NCBI RefSeq assembly: GCF_014534745.1
Contig: NZ_JACVVP010000033.1
Coordinates: 23,694-87,693, forward strand
DNA: 64,000 bases
Direction of reading: 5' to 3'
Source of the DNA: Flammeovirga sp. EKP202
Lineage (GTDB): Bacteria; Bacteroidota; Bacteroidia; Cytophagales; Flammeovirgaceae
In this document: in pieces, positions 54,238-63,924 of the stretch
How positions within the stretch are numbered: position 1 is the stretch's first letter
How the letters are laid out: the number at the start of each line of letters is the position of its first letter
Made by a program: the position numbers and the translations under genes
Notes under the pieces: model-generated
Seen by the model: the letters and a program-made list of their open reading frames with translations, nothing else
Databases searched by the model: none
What the model was told of the DNA's origin: nothing

Positions 54238-55323
54238 ATGGCATTCAAACTATACATTATTTTATCGTTTATTTTTTGTGGAATTATATCTCCTTTTATA
54301 AAAGAGGAAGACAATACGACGACTTTCGAAAAAACATTGAATCATCCCGGATTAAAAAAAGGGGAAGACCAAACATTGACTTTTACTGTAGAGAAAACAA
54401 CAGGTAAAGTTTCTTCAAAGGTTGCTTCTGTAATGTGTTATACAAATGAATGCAAGATTATCACGGTGACTTTGGAATGGGATCAATTTGGTAACTTTTT
54501 AGCCCTTAATATCCCAGAGAACCAATCTTTGGAAAAGCATTTAGATGGAAAAACAATGTCTTTTTCTCCAAAGGATTATAATAAGTTGGACCGAATTCTA
54601 AATGATAACGTGTCTATTTTGTCTGATTTAACAAAGGATGATATTTATGTTGAAGATGATGAAGAGGTAGATGGTTATTCTGGAGCTACAAAAGCCATAG
54701 TAGGAAAAAAAGATGTAGTGAAAGGGGCAACTTTAACTTGCTTTACACTTTGGCATTGGGCCAATCATCCAGAAATTCAAAAAACGATTCGCCAAAGAAG
54801 CTTAAAAGAACAAACGGAGGAAAGTCTTCAAAAAATACTTTTGAAAAATCATCCAAGTGTACCTCTATTTGCTTTACAAACAATTACGGAAAAGGATTAT
54901 GAGATTGAACAATATTGGTCTTACTACCGTCGAGTTGCCAATGATTTGACAGGTAGAGAAATGAGGTCGCTTTTAAAGTTATCTGATGCAGAGCAGAAGT
55001 TGGACCTTTTTCAGCATCTAACCAATATGTCGTTGAGACGAATAGTCATTATTTCAACTTTTAGAGAAGATCATTTTACCCCACAACTATTGGATTATAT
55101 CAAATTTGATAATTACCAAGAGGTCAATCTACTAATAGATTTTCTTACAGAATATAAGATCGAAAGTGAGATAATTAATCAAAAACTTATACCTCAACTT
55201 AGTAATGAAAACTTATTGATTAGTAGGGGAGTATATTGGTATTTAAGTGATTGCGAAAACTTGAATAAAAAGCAATTGAAGTTGATGAAGAAGTTTGAAA
55301 GAAAACATAAGAAGAATTTATAA
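54238..55323 (+). CDS. Exported protein with FMN-binding-like SGAT motif and helical C-terminal half
   Basis: This 361-residue protein has a short N-terminal hydrophobic segment (LYIILSFIFCGIISPF). Residues 142-151 read EEVDGYSGAT, like the SGAT site where RnfG/NqrC FMN-binding domains attach flavin through the Thr (T151 here). The preceding beta-rich stretch is compatible with that fold. From about 185 to the end it is helical and may form repeats. I know of no named family for the whole protein. It follows an FAD oxidoreductase gene, and a flavin link is speculative. The gene has a hairpin after its stop. Confidence 0.6.
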   Translation: MAFKLYIILSFIFCGIISPFIKEEDNTTTFEKTLNHPGLKKGEDQTLTFTVEKTTGKVSSKVASVMCYTNECKIITVTLEWDQFGNFLALNIPENQSLEKHLDGKTMSFSPKDYNKLDRILNDNVSILSDLTKDDIYVEDDEEVDGYSGATKAIVGKKDVVKGATLTCFTLWHWANHPEIQKTIRQRSLKEQTEESLQKILLKNHPSVPLFALQTITEKDYEIEQYWSYYRRVANDLTGREMRSLLKLSDAEQKLDLFQHLTNMSLRRIVIISTFREDHFTPQLLDYIKFDNYQEVNLLIDFLTEYKIESEIINQKLIPQLSNENLLISRGVYWYLSDCENLNKKQLKLMKKFERKHKKNL

Positions 55324-55358
55324 TCTTATTTCAACTAAGTTATCTAATAAAGTTTATC

Positions 55359-55392
55359 ACTTCCTCATTAACCCATGACTTAATGAGGAAGT
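55359..55392 (+). terminator. Hairpin after the SGAT-motif gene
   Basis: A perfect 13-bp stem (ACTTCCTCATTAA at 55359-55371, TTAATGAGGAAGT at 55380-55392) has an 8-base loop. No long T tract follows on the plus strand, so termination may be weak. The rest of the gap to 55765 is AT-rich with nothing else seen. Confidence 0.55.
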
Positions 55393-55765
55393 AAAGATTT
55401 CTAGTTCTTTGAAGGGTACAAATCTAAAATGCTGAACACTAAGCTATCATTAAGTTGTAAAAACTCCGTCGAAGATCACCAATCCACTATTCTAAATATT
55501 CAATTGAAAATAGCTTGCCTTATCCAATCCTAAACCCATCAAATCTGACTCCCTAAAAAGATGAAATATATTGTTTTATAAAAAATAATAAGTTTTAAAA
55601 TTCAGTTGGTCAGTTGTTTATGTCTGTTTTATTCTCGGAGACAGATTGTGTACACATCGACACAAAGAAGAAAATCATTTCACTCAATTTTGATATTACC
55701 GAAAGCAAATTGCAAACGAATTTTTTCGTGTGAAATGAATTTTTAAACATAAATAGAGCAACGAA

Positions 55766-58700
55766 ATGAACTTATTTAGACTACGATTTTTTATTCTCTC
55801 GTGCCTTCTATTATTTTTTGGCTGTACAGAAAAACAGCAAGAGCAAATAGAAGACCTCATTCCAGAATTATCACCAGTATATGAAGTGTACCAAGGGAGT
55901 GAGAAGGTCATGACAGTGACGTTGGATGAAATCATAAACCCTTCTGCTCAAGAGGATTGGGAAGTATTGAATCTTACTTTTGGGGAGACACTGACTTTCA
56001 AAGATGTGTCGACAGAAGGAGAACCAACAGGAAGGACTTGGGTTTTGAATGGTAATCAGGAAGAGATCAACACCTCAGAAGCGGTGGTCACCGTTACTTA
56101 TAATGTAGAAGGAGAGCATTTGGCCGGTGAAGTTACTTTTATTAGAGAAGGAACTGATCACCCCGATGCTACAATCCAAACTGAAATTCCACTCAAAGTA
56201 AATGTTGCCGTACCAGAATTATTACCTGCTTTTAAAATAATGTACGGTGATGTTGTCCTCTATGAATTAAAAGAAGGAGAAACAGTACCTGAGGACAAAC
56301 AAGGTTGGGTGGATGTAGAACTTTTAGAGGGAGAGTCACTCTCTTTTATGAATACATCGAATGTAGATTTATATACATCTACTTATTGGTTGATTGATGG
56401 AATAACGGAAGATTCTGTAAAAGGGGATAATGTAACGGTCACTTTTGAAACTGCGGGTGATTACAGTACTCATCAACTCGTGATTGAAAGAAAGGATGCA
56501 CAATATCCTGATCTTAAAACAACTCTAGAAATCCCCGTGAATGTGCAGGTAATTGAAGACATTCCAGATCCATTAACCGCCGGTGTCAAGGTTTATTTAT
56601 CGACTGATCTTACTACTCCTTTATATGAGATTGAAGACGGACAAGAAGGAGAAATCCAAAATTTAGAATTAGAGGAAGGAACAAGCTTAGTATTTGAAGC
56701 CTTAGCAACTGAAGGTTCAACTTTAGAGTGGTCAATTGATAACGGTGAAGCTCAAAAAGGTTCTACTTCAAGTTTTGAAGTATTATTTGATACCCCACAA
56801 GATGCCTTAACCTCTCATAGCTTAACATTAACGAAAGAAGGACATGAGAACGTGGAGATTGACATTCCATTGACAATCACTGTAAATGAGGAGATCCCAG
56901 ATCCATTAACCGCCGGTATCAAGGTTTATTTATCGACTGATCTTACTACTCCTTTATATGAGATTGAAGACGGACAAGAAGGAGAAAATGAAAACTTAGA
57001 GTTGGAAGAGGGAACATCTTTGGTGTTTGAAGCCGTAGCGACTGAAGGTTCAACTTTAGAGTGGTCAATTGACAACGGTGAAGCTCAAACAGGTTCTACT
57101 TCAAGTTTTGAAGTATTATTTGATACTCCACAAGAAGCGTTAACCTCTCATAGCTTAACATTAACGAAAGAGGGACATGAGACCGTGGAGATAGAGATTC
57201 CATTGACAATTACAGTCAATCAAATTGTGCCAGAACTATTGCCGGCTTTTACAGTAATGTATGCGGATCAATTAGTGTATGAATTGAAGGAGGGAGAAGA
57301 GATTCCTGAGAATCAAGAGCAATGGGTAACAGTTGAACTGAAAGAAGGAGAGGTTTTAACGTTAACCAATAACACAAATACAGAATTGTATACAGATACT
57401 TATTGGATGTTAGACGGTGTTGAAGAAGAAACTTTGGAAGGTAAAACGGTAGAGGCAGTGTTTAAAACGGAAGGTGAATATTCTGTACATGAGTTAGTGA
57501 TTGAAAGAAAAGATTCAAATTATCCTGATTTAACAGAGAAGGTGGTTATTCCAGTGAAAGTGAATGTAATCAAAGCAGAACAACCTCCAAAACCATCGGC
57601 CATACAAGTATTTTTAGCGGAGGATTTAGAAACTCCTATCTACGAAATTGAGGCAGATAAAGTGGGGGAAAGTAAGTCGATTGCAGTGGAAAATGGTACG
57701 TCTTTGGTTTTCAAAACGATGGCATCTGAAGGAGTGGAGTTGGCATGGTCAGTCAACAATGGAGCACCACAAACTGCAACAACAGCCTCATTTGAAGTAT
57801 TATTTGAGCAGGATAATCCATCACTTTCAGGTCACAAGCTTACTTTATCCAAAGAAGGTTTTGAAGACGTGATAGTTCAGATTCCTTTAGCCATAGAGGT
57901 ATTTACTTCGGAAGAATTGCAAGTAGCTTTTAGTATCTATAAAAATGATGATTTATCGACACCAATCCATACCCTTAATGTTGGTGAGGAAGAGGTTTCA
58001 AAAGTAATAGAAATTTCTGAGGGTGATCGATTAACGTTTGTAGATCAATCTACAGGTCAGTCAACAGGAAGAACTTGGAAAATCAATAATGGTGTAACAG
58101 AAGTGACATCAAATGAAGCTTCTTTTGAGGTGATGTATGCTACTACGGGATCAGATTTAAGCATTGCACTGATGGTGGAAAGAAAAGAGCATGAAAAATT
58201 TAAAGATGCCTCATTGGATTATAGCTCAAAAGCAACTGTTGATGTAAAACAAGTTCAAAATGAAGCAACTGTTAAAGTAGGTAAGGTGATGGACAGTGGC
58301 AGTGGCGTCATATATTTTGAGACATCGCATGATATTGCTTCATTCACGTCTGCTGATGTGTTAAATGATTTTACGGTAGGCATTCAAAATATTGAGGCTA
58401 ATTATTCAACGGATAATGCAACAATTTCAGAAGTTAAGGTGGCAGAAGGGAATAACAAAAGAATAGAAATCTACCTTGTAGAAAACTACTTTAACTCAGA
58501 TGATATTACTGTAGGGTATGCAGGTGACAAAATTCAATCTGCTTTAGGAGTTCCATTATCAAATTTCATTGCCGAAAATGTAGCAATGAATGGTGTAGTT
58601 TCTTATATGGATGTACCAATGTCTGGTTTTGAAACGGCAGCAGCTGAAGAAACACCGAACGAGGCCTTAGGATGGTATGTAAGTTTAAAGAATCCAAAGG

Positions 58701-59155
58701 AAACAGAAAAAATCGAAAGAGTAACAACAACCGCTTCTACAGGAAACGCAAGTATGCACTTTTCATTTGATCTGAACGGGTCTGGAACAAGGTCCCATAA
58801 ATTCAATACTTCGAAAGCCAATAACTCATTTGCATTAGAAGAAGGTGAATATGAGATGTCCATTGATGTTTTCATTCCTCAAGCATCAAGTACAATTGAT
58901 ATCATCAGAACAAACATCTCTACTAATGATGATACAGTAGATCAAGATGTATTTGTCAATGTACCTTGGGATTTCAGTGAGTTCCCTAATATGAAATATG
59001 GTGAGTGGGTAACACTAAGACAGAGAATCTCTTTGAAGACAATTGCATACGGAGCAATAAAAATGAACTTCAAAGAAAATGATATGAAGTTAGACGGTTT
59101 ACATGACTTCTACTTGGATAATATCCAATTGAGAAAAGTAGAAGCAAGACAGTAA
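55766..59155 (+). CDS. Large modular surface lipoprotein with tandem PKD-like repeats
   Basis: This 1129-residue lipoprotein has a signal ending LLLFFGC (C20). It is built from alternating ~110-residue modules. Type A is at about 151-265 and 487-600 (VPELLPAF, LVIERKD, YPDL). Type B is at about 268, 377 and, more diverged, 606 (YEIEDGQEGE, TSLVFEA, SFEVLFD, LTLTKEGH). The first two type B copies are nearly identical in DNA, 333 bases apart. Outer modules (TFKDVSTEGEPTGRTW; TFVDQSTGQSTGRTWK) and the C-terminal domain match the third genes of both susC-susD operons. The likely role is a long glycan-binding surface stalk. No susC/susD gene is adjacent; the gene stands alone between terminators. 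Confidence 0.8.
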   Translation: MNLFRLRFFILSCLLLFFGCTEKQQEQIEDLIPELSPVYEVYQGSEKVMTVTLDEIINPSAQEDWEVLNLTFGETLTFKDVSTEGEPTGRTWVLNGNQEEINTSEAVVTVTYNVEGEHLAGEVTFIREGTDHPDATIQTEIPLKVNVAVPELLPAFKIMYGDVVLYELKEGETVPEDKQGWVDVELLEGESLSFMNTSNVDLYTSTYWLIDGITEDSVKGDNVTVTFETAGDYSTHQLVIERKDAQYPDLKTTLEIPVNVQVIEDIPDPLTAGVKVYLSTDLTTPLYEIEDGQEGEIQNLELEEGTSLVFEALATEGSTLEWSIDNGEAQKGSTSSFEVLFDTPQDALTSHSLTLTKEGHENVEIDIPLTITVNEEIPDPLTAGIKVYLSTDLTTPLYEIEDGQEGENENLELEEGTSLVFEAVATEGSTLEWSIDNGEAQTGSTSSFEVLFDTPQEALTSHSLTLTKEGHETVEIEIPLTITVNQIVPELLPAFTVMYADQLVYELKEGEEIPENQEQWVTVELKEGEVLTLTNNTNTELYTDTYWMLDGVEEETLEGKTVEAVFKTEGEYSVHELVIERKDSNYPDLTEKVVIPVKVNVIKAEQPPKPSAIQVFLAEDLETPIYEIEADKVGESKSIAVENGTSLVFKTMASEGVELAWSVNNGAPQTATTASFEVLFEQDNPSLSGHKLTLSKEGFEDVIVQIPLAIEVFTSEELQVAFSIYKNDDLSTPIHTLNVGEEEVSKVIEISEGDRLTFVDQSTGQSTGRTWKINNGVTEVTSNEASFEVMYATTGSDLSIALMVERKEHEKFKDASLDYSSKATVDVKQVQNEATVKVGKVMDSGSGVIYFETSHDIASFTSADVLNDFTVGIQNIEANYSTDNATISEVKVAEGNNKRIEIYLVENYFNSDDITVGYAGDKIQSALGVPLSNFIAENVAMNGVVSYMDVPMSGFETAAAEETPNEALGWYVSLKNPKETEKIERVTTTASTGNASMHFSFDLNGSGTRSHKFNTSKANNSFALEEGEYEMSIDVFIPQASSTIDIIRTNISTNDDTVDQDVFVNVPWDFSEFPNMKYGEWVTLRQRISLKTIAYGAIKMNFKENDMKLDGLHDFYLDNIQLRKVEARQ

Positions 59156-59175
59156 CTTGGTTTTATAAGTAGATT

Positions 59176-59206
59176 AAACCCCATCGCTTTTTAGTGGTGG
59201 GGTTTT
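59176..59206. terminator. Terminator after the modular lipoprotein gene
   Basis: AAACCCCATCGCT pairs with AGTGGTGGGGTTT (13 pairs with G-U) around a TTTT loop, and a short T tract follows. It lies in the convergent gap before the TonB receptor gene. Confidence 0.8.
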
Positions 59207-59249
59207 GTTGTAGGTGTAACGTCTTAAAACAGGTTGAATAAATTATCAA

Positions 59250-59290
59250 AATAGCGTTCCAATCCTCTAATTGATGATCAGAACGCTATT
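59250..59290 (-). terminator. Terminator of the solitary TonB receptor gene
   Basis: A perfect 10-bp stem (AATAGCGTTC and GAACGCTATT) has a 21-base loop. On the minus strand it is followed by TTTTGATAATTT. It lies 29 bases after the receptor stop codon. Confidence 0.65.
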
Positions 59291-59319
59291 ATTTAACTAT
59301 GTAAAATCAATATACTGTC

Positions 59320-61539
59320 TTAGAAATTGTATTGAATTATCCCTTTCAAGTAGAAAGGATTACCCGGCGTGAAATGTATTTCTTCTACAGGAGCTGTTTC
59401 ATGTTGTAATCTAGATTCAGTGGCAAATTGTGTTTCATTCCACTCAACATCAAACAGGTTCTGAATCTGAATTCCGAAGCTCATTTTCTTCATTTTGTAC
59501 CCCAAGTTCATATCGGTTACTGTATATCCGTGAGCTGTAATTGAATTGTCCTCATTAGCAGGGCGATCATTGATATGACGAATATTAATACCACCATATA
59601 TTCCTGATTTAAACTGAAAATTCAGACCAGTGATAAATGTGAAATCAGGTGCTAAAGGAATATAATTGGCTCCTTCTGGCTCATCAATGGCACGGGCATG
59701 TGTATAGTTGACATCCACATTCCAAAACAACCATGACAAAGGTTGATAACGGTAACTTAATTCCACACCTTGACGCTTTGTTTTTCCGCTAGGTTCAACA
59801 ACACCTGCATCACCTACATATACAAATTCCTGTTCCATGTACAAATACCAATAGGCCATGCTCAACAGCATTTTAGGAGTGGGCTTCCAGATATATCCTA
59901 AATCAAAACCATATGCGGCAGGCAAAATCTCTGAACCTTGTTCGGCGACAACAACTCTACTATCGTTGGAGTGAAACCCTTTACCTGATTTTAGATATAG
60001 TTGAAGCTCGTTGGTTGCATTATAAAATACATTCAAATTTGGACTGACAATGGCCTTTTTCTCTGATAATGTTTGGTAAGCCGTTACGAGTTTATCATTG
60101 TATTGGAAATTGAAATAATCAACTCTCACCGAAGGATTGAAAGTCCATTTATTGATGTCAATAAATGTCCCCACATAGGCACCAACATTGGTTTCGTTGA
60201 TGTCCCCAAGTTTCATATATTCTAACGTTTCCTTTCTGTTGGCAGTGTGTGAAAGCTCGTTGTCAATACTCTGATCATTACGCAATGTAATGCCTGCTTG
60301 CCAGCTTCCGCTGAATGAGTTGGTAGTAAAAGATTTATTGTATTCACTGCTTACTCCAAAAATATTTCTACTTTCTTTTTGCTTGATTTGGTCTCCATTG
60401 ACAGGGTCATCAAGGAAGAAAGTAAAGTTAGAGTACAGCTCAAAATCATATTTACTGAAATAAACTTTACTTGTTATGGATGAATTTTCATCAATGATTT
60501 TGGTATGATCTACAAGAATATTGCTTCTTGAAGTGGCTCCACCTTCTGTATCATCTATGGCCCCAAAACGAGAAATCAAACCAGAATCTACAGCACGTTG
60601 AGGTACCTGCCCTGAGGCATCCCATTTACTGTCAAAATAAGAAAATGTGACTCCTAAAAGGTCGTTGCTTGTAGGTTGACTGGTATATTTCCCTAATAGA
60701 TTGACTCTATTGAAATTCTGAGGGCTCTCAAAAAATCCATCAGTAGAAAGAAATTCTGTAGCGACATAAGCATTTTGTTTTTCGCTTTCCATCAGATTAA
60801 ACATCCCTAATAGCCTGTACGTCTCAAACTGTCCAGCTTCTACCTTCAAAGTGCTGTTGTCCAATCGCTGTTTAGTTCTGAAGTCTACATAACCTGCCGT
60901 AGTGAAATTCCCTCTATTTTGGTAATAAGGACCTTTTCCGAAATCGATTTTTTCTACAGTTTCCGGGATCACAAAATGAAGATCAGCATACCCTTGACCA
61001 TGTGCGTGAGAGACCATATTAACGGGCATACCATCAACAGTGATATTAATATCTGTACCATGATCGAGGTCGAAACCCCTCAAAAAGATTTGCTCAGCTT
61101 TACCACCTCCTGCGTGCTGTCCAATGATAATTCCTGGGACTTTTCTTAATATATCTTGAGAGGAATTAACAGGAGTTGTTTGAATATCCACATCAGTTAA
61201 GATATGGTGAGCATCAACTTTAGATGAAATACTAACCTCTTCTAAACTCAATACTTGTTCTTTTAAAAGGATTGTAAGTGATTGATTCAAGTCCTCCAAA
61301 ACTACTTGACGTGTGTAGTAACCCACCATAGATATTTGAAGTGTATCGCCAAGTGTGCAATCTTTGGATTGGAATTCCCCGTTTTGATCCGAGTGGGAAT
61401 GATAACCAGTACTTTTATTGACAATATTAGCACCTGAAATACCATTTTTTTTGGCTCCGATAATTTTACCCATAATGGTTTGTGCACTTAGAGCACTACT
61501 GAATAGCAATAAAATGCAAGTCAAATAATGTATTTTCAT
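59320..61539 (-). CDS. Solitary TonB-dependent outer-membrane receptor
   Basis: This 739-residue receptor has a signal peptide (ILLLFSSALSAQ) and a short carboxypeptidase-regulatory-like domain (about 22-95). The plug has VNSSQDILRKVPGIIIG and a distinctive block, FDLDHGTDINITVDGMPVNM then VSHAHGQGYADLHF. The barrel ends GIIQYNF. It is much smaller than SusC proteins and has no SusD partner, so it probably imports a metal complex or small cofactor rather than glycans. The His-rich plug loop hints at metal but does not prove it. It is monocistronic with its own terminator. Confidence 0.88.
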   Translation of the reverse strand: MKIHYLTCILLLFSSALSAQTIMGKIIGAKKNGISGANIVNKSTGYHSHSDQNGEFQSKDCTLGDTLQISMVGYYTRQVVLEDLNQSLTILLKEQVLSLEEVSISSKVDAHHILTDVDIQTTPVNSSQDILRKVPGIIIGQHAGGGKAEQIFLRGFDLDHGTDINITVDGMPVNMVSHAHGQGYADLHFVIPETVEKIDFGKGPYYQNRGNFTTAGYVDFRTKQRLDNSTLKVEAGQFETYRLLGMFNLMESEKQNAYVATEFLSTDGFFESPQNFNRVNLLGKYTSQPTSNDLLGVTFSYFDSKWDASGQVPQRAVDSGLISRFGAIDDTEGGATSRSNILVDHTKIIDENSSITSKVYFSKYDFELYSNFTFFLDDPVNGDQIKQKESRNIFGVSSEYNKSFTTNSFSGSWQAGITLRNDQSIDNELSHTANRKETLEYMKLGDINETNVGAYVGTFIDINKWTFNPSVRVDYFNFQYNDKLVTAYQTLSEKKAIVSPNLNVFYNATNELQLYLKSGKGFHSNDSRVVVAEQGSEILPAAYGFDLGYIWKPTPKMLLSMAYWYLYMEQEFVYVGDAGVVEPSGKTKRQGVELSYRYQPLSWLFWNVDVNYTHARAIDEPEGANYIPLAPDFTFITGLNFQFKSGIYGGINIRHINDRPANEDNSITAHGYTVTDMNLGYKMKKMSFGIQIQNLFDVEWNETQFATESRLQHETAPVEEIHFTPGNPFYLKGIIQYNF

Positions 61540-62082
61540 TTGATTTTTCGTTGAAGTTTTTTGTAGTAGAATAATGTCAACGACCTATGACTTAGTTGTA
61601 GTGAAATATCGTATGACACTTTACTTATGTTTGTATATTTAGTAGATCAACAAATTGGTTACAAAAAATAAGCTCATCGAACTCTTTCGCTTAAAAAAGA
61701 GGAATATTACAAACCAATTTTCATTAAGTAATGAAATAAATATTAATGTATTGCAATTTTTTCTTTCGAAGAGAGATGATAAAACTTTGTTTGTTGTAGT
61801 TTCTTGTTGATGTGCTTTCATGAAATACCTCCTATTTGCGAAAGCTGTTTTTAAAAAGTATAGTTTTTATTGACTGATTTGATTTTGGAACATATAATTT
61901 TTTAATTTAAATAGATGAAAAGAAGTTTTAAGTTAGATACAATCAGTGCAGTTGATAGGGTATAAAAATACGCATCGAATACACTGTTATTAGTTTGGTG
62001 GCGAAAATAGTGATTTCTTTGAGAACAGAAAATGATGTTCGTAATACATTCTAAATATAAATTTGCTTTTTAATACAGTTCG
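61540..62082. other. AT-rich gap upstream of the TonB receptor
   Basis: This stretch holds the receptor promoter on the minus strand. A 60-codon minus-strand frame at 61639-61821 has no recognisable feature, and I do not call it a gene. I see no palindrome or repeat that stands out. Confidence 0.4.
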
Positions 62083-62240
62083 TCCCTACAGAACTGAATT
62101 TTAGAAGATGATTATAAAAACCTTTGTCTTTTGATCTGTAATCAGAGAATAATTTAGCTTTTGACTTCAAAGCCATGAGTTTTTTGTTTCAAGACAAAAG
62201 CGAAGAAGAAAGAAGCTTGAAAGTAAATCCTAAAAAGGAT
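62083..62240. repeat. Decayed fragment of the copy A/B repeat family
   Basis: GTCCCTACAGAACTGAATTT, ACCTTTGTCTTTTGA, TAGCTTTTGACTTCAAAGCC and the TTTCAAGACAAAAGCGAAGA region follow the order seen in copies A and B. The REP hairpin, the central part and both terminal repeats are missing. It is an internally deleted relic just upstream of the sulfatase promoter. Confidence 0.6.
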
Positions 62241-62266
62241 TAGAATTAAAGTCTTTGGTTTGATGG

Positions 62267-62345
62267 ATACATATTGGGTAGAAATGATATCTTAAAAATT
62301 TTTGTAAATACACCTATAGATACACTATTTACATGCTGATACACA
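62267..62345 (+). promoter_or_regulatory. GATACA sites in front of the last sulfatase
   Basis: GATACA is found at 62267, 62320 and 62339; the last two are followed by C and are 19 bases apart. The motif is like that in the 15946-16366 region and upstream of the second susC, and may be a shared regulator site. Evidence is by eye only. Confidence 0.35.
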
Positions 62346-62394
62346 TCTAAAACAACAGTTTGCCCTCAATTTTGTAAGGAAATAATAAACTGAA

Positions 62395-63807
62395 ATGGTA
62401 ATGAAAAAAATCAAATTAATTTTCCTTCTATGTATGGGAGTGATATCGCCAGTAATGGCACAAGAGAAACCTAATATTGTTTTGTTGTTTGTGGATGATT
62501 ATGGATGGTCAGATGTGGGCTATAGAAATGAATCATTCGTAACACCTCATTTAGATCAATTCAAAAAAGAAAGCTTAGAGTTTACTAGAGCTTATATTCC
62601 TACTCCAACATGTAGTCCGAGTAGAGCATCTTTATTGACAGGAAAGGAAGCGGCACGTTTACAGATGCCTCGTCATATTGGACATGAAATGCCTGATGGT
62701 AGTAATACAAAAGAGTTTGGATTATGGTCGATTGATCCAGCCAAAAGAGGATCAAGAAACTGGCTGCCATTGGAAGAGGTAACTTATGCAGAAAAGCTGA
62801 AAGAGTATGGCTACTATAATGCCTTTTTAGGAAAATGGCATTTGGGACATGAAACTTTTCACCCTATTCACCAAGGATTTGATGAGCAAATAGGCGTCAG
62901 CAATTTTGGTCACCCCAAAAGCTATTATGCACCATTCTTTAAAGACAAAAATGCTTACCAAGAATTCAACGATCAGCCGGACGTTTACCTTACGGAAGTC
63001 ATGACCGATACAGCAGTGCATTTCTTGGAAAATTATAATAAACCGCAACCTTTTATGATGACCCTTTGGTACTATACCGTACACGGACCTCATATTGGTA
63101 AAAAAGAATTGGTGCAGAAATATATTGATCAAGGCATGTCACCAAAATATGCGGAATATCACGCCATGGTAGAAAGTATGGATAAATCTGTAGGAACTAT
63201 TTTAAAGACCTTAAAACGTTTGAAGATGGACGAAAATACCGTAGTCATCATCACTTCAGACCAAGGGAGTTTCTTTGAAAATACACCACTAGCAGGTGGA
63301 AAAAGACAGAATACTTTAGGGGAAGGCGGAGCAAGAGTACCGATGATGATTAAATATCCATCCGTCACAAAAGCTGGAACAGAATACTCAAAACCAATTC
63401 AAACTATCGATATTTTCCCAACATTAATGGAAATCGCTTCAGGGCAAACTTACAAAGACAGCAATATTCAAGGAAAAAGCTTGATGCCTGCCTTAAAGGG
63501 TAAAAGCATGAAAAAGAGAAACCTTTATTTTATGAGAAGCTACGAAGATCAGTATGCGGCCATTATGCAAGAGGATTGGAAGTTGGTAAAATACCATTCT
63601 GGAAAATTTGAGCTATTCAATGTGGTAGAGGACATTTCTGAAGAGCACGATAAAATTGATGTAGAAACGAAAAGAGCATCAAAGATGAAGGCAGCGTTGT
63701 TGGAATGGGAAAATGAAGTGTACGCGGGATGGAAAGAAGTAACGTCAGAAAATAGCCACCTATTTAAGGTGAATAAAAAGAAAGCGAAGGACAAAGGAAT
63801 TAAATAA
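62395..63807 (+). CDS. Secreted S1-family arylsulfatase (CSPSR)
   Basis: This is a 470-residue sulfatase. The ATG at 62395 or at 62401 (two residues later) gives a signal peptide ending near ISPVMAQ. FVDDYGWSDVGYR is the first metal block. CSPSRASLLTGKEAARLQ has its formylglycine Cys at residue 73. GKWHLGHETFHPIHQGFDE and ITSDQGSFFENTPLAGGKR follow. In the last, Gln replaces the usual Asn of the SDNG block. This group contains arylsulfatase A-type enzymes. It is monocistronic, without adjacent PUL genes. No clear terminator is seen, but a REP hairpin follows the stop by 16 bases. The substrate is unknown. Confidence 0.92.
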   Translation: MVMKKIKLIFLLCMGVISPVMAQEKPNIVLLFVDDYGWSDVGYRNESFVTPHLDQFKKESLEFTRAYIPTPTCSPSRASLLTGKEAARLQMPRHIGHEMPDGSNTKEFGLWSIDPAKRGSRNWLPLEEVTYAEKLKEYGYYNAFLGKWHLGHETFHPIHQGFDEQIGVSNFGHPKSYYAPFFKDKNAYQEFNDQPDVYLTEVMTDTAVHFLENYNKPQPFMMTLWYYTVHGPHIGKKELVQKYIDQGMSPKYAEYHAMVESMDKSVGTILKTLKRLKMDENTVVIITSDQGSFFENTPLAGGKRQNTLGEGGARVPMMIKYPSVTKAGTEYSKPIQTIDIFPTLMEIASGQTYKDSNIQGKSLMPALKGKSMKKRNLYFMRSYEDQYAAIMQEDWKLVKYHSGKFELFNVVEDISEEHDKIDVETKRASKMKAALLEWENEVYAGWKEVTSENSHLFKVNKKKAKDKGIK

Positions 63808-63822
63808 AAAACGATTAGAAAA

Positions 63823-63869
63823 TGTGGTTCTGTAGTGGTTCGTAAGCCACAAGGCATTGTGGCTCTACA
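63823..63869. repeat. REP variant with a different stem
   Basis: The flanks TGTGGTTC, GTGGTTCGTA and CTACA match the RAYT-flanking REP. The hairpin is instead AGCCACAA/TTGTGGCT (63845-63852, 63857-63864), perfect, with a GGCA loop. This looks like a REP of a related class with a changed stem. Confidence 0.6.
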
Positions 63870-63924
63870 GAGCAGTATCCTTTCAATTTTATCTACTCAA
63901 TTCAATTGAAAGGCAACCAATGTA

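Noticed and set aside
56571..57225. Possible CRISPR or satellite array suggested by repeated sequence
   Set aside because: The repeat unit is 333 bp, in frame and coding; it is a duplicated protein module.
61639..61821. 60-codon minus-strand frame upstream of the TonB receptor
   Set aside because: It has low-complexity hydrophobic/basic content without motif and lies where the promoter is expected.
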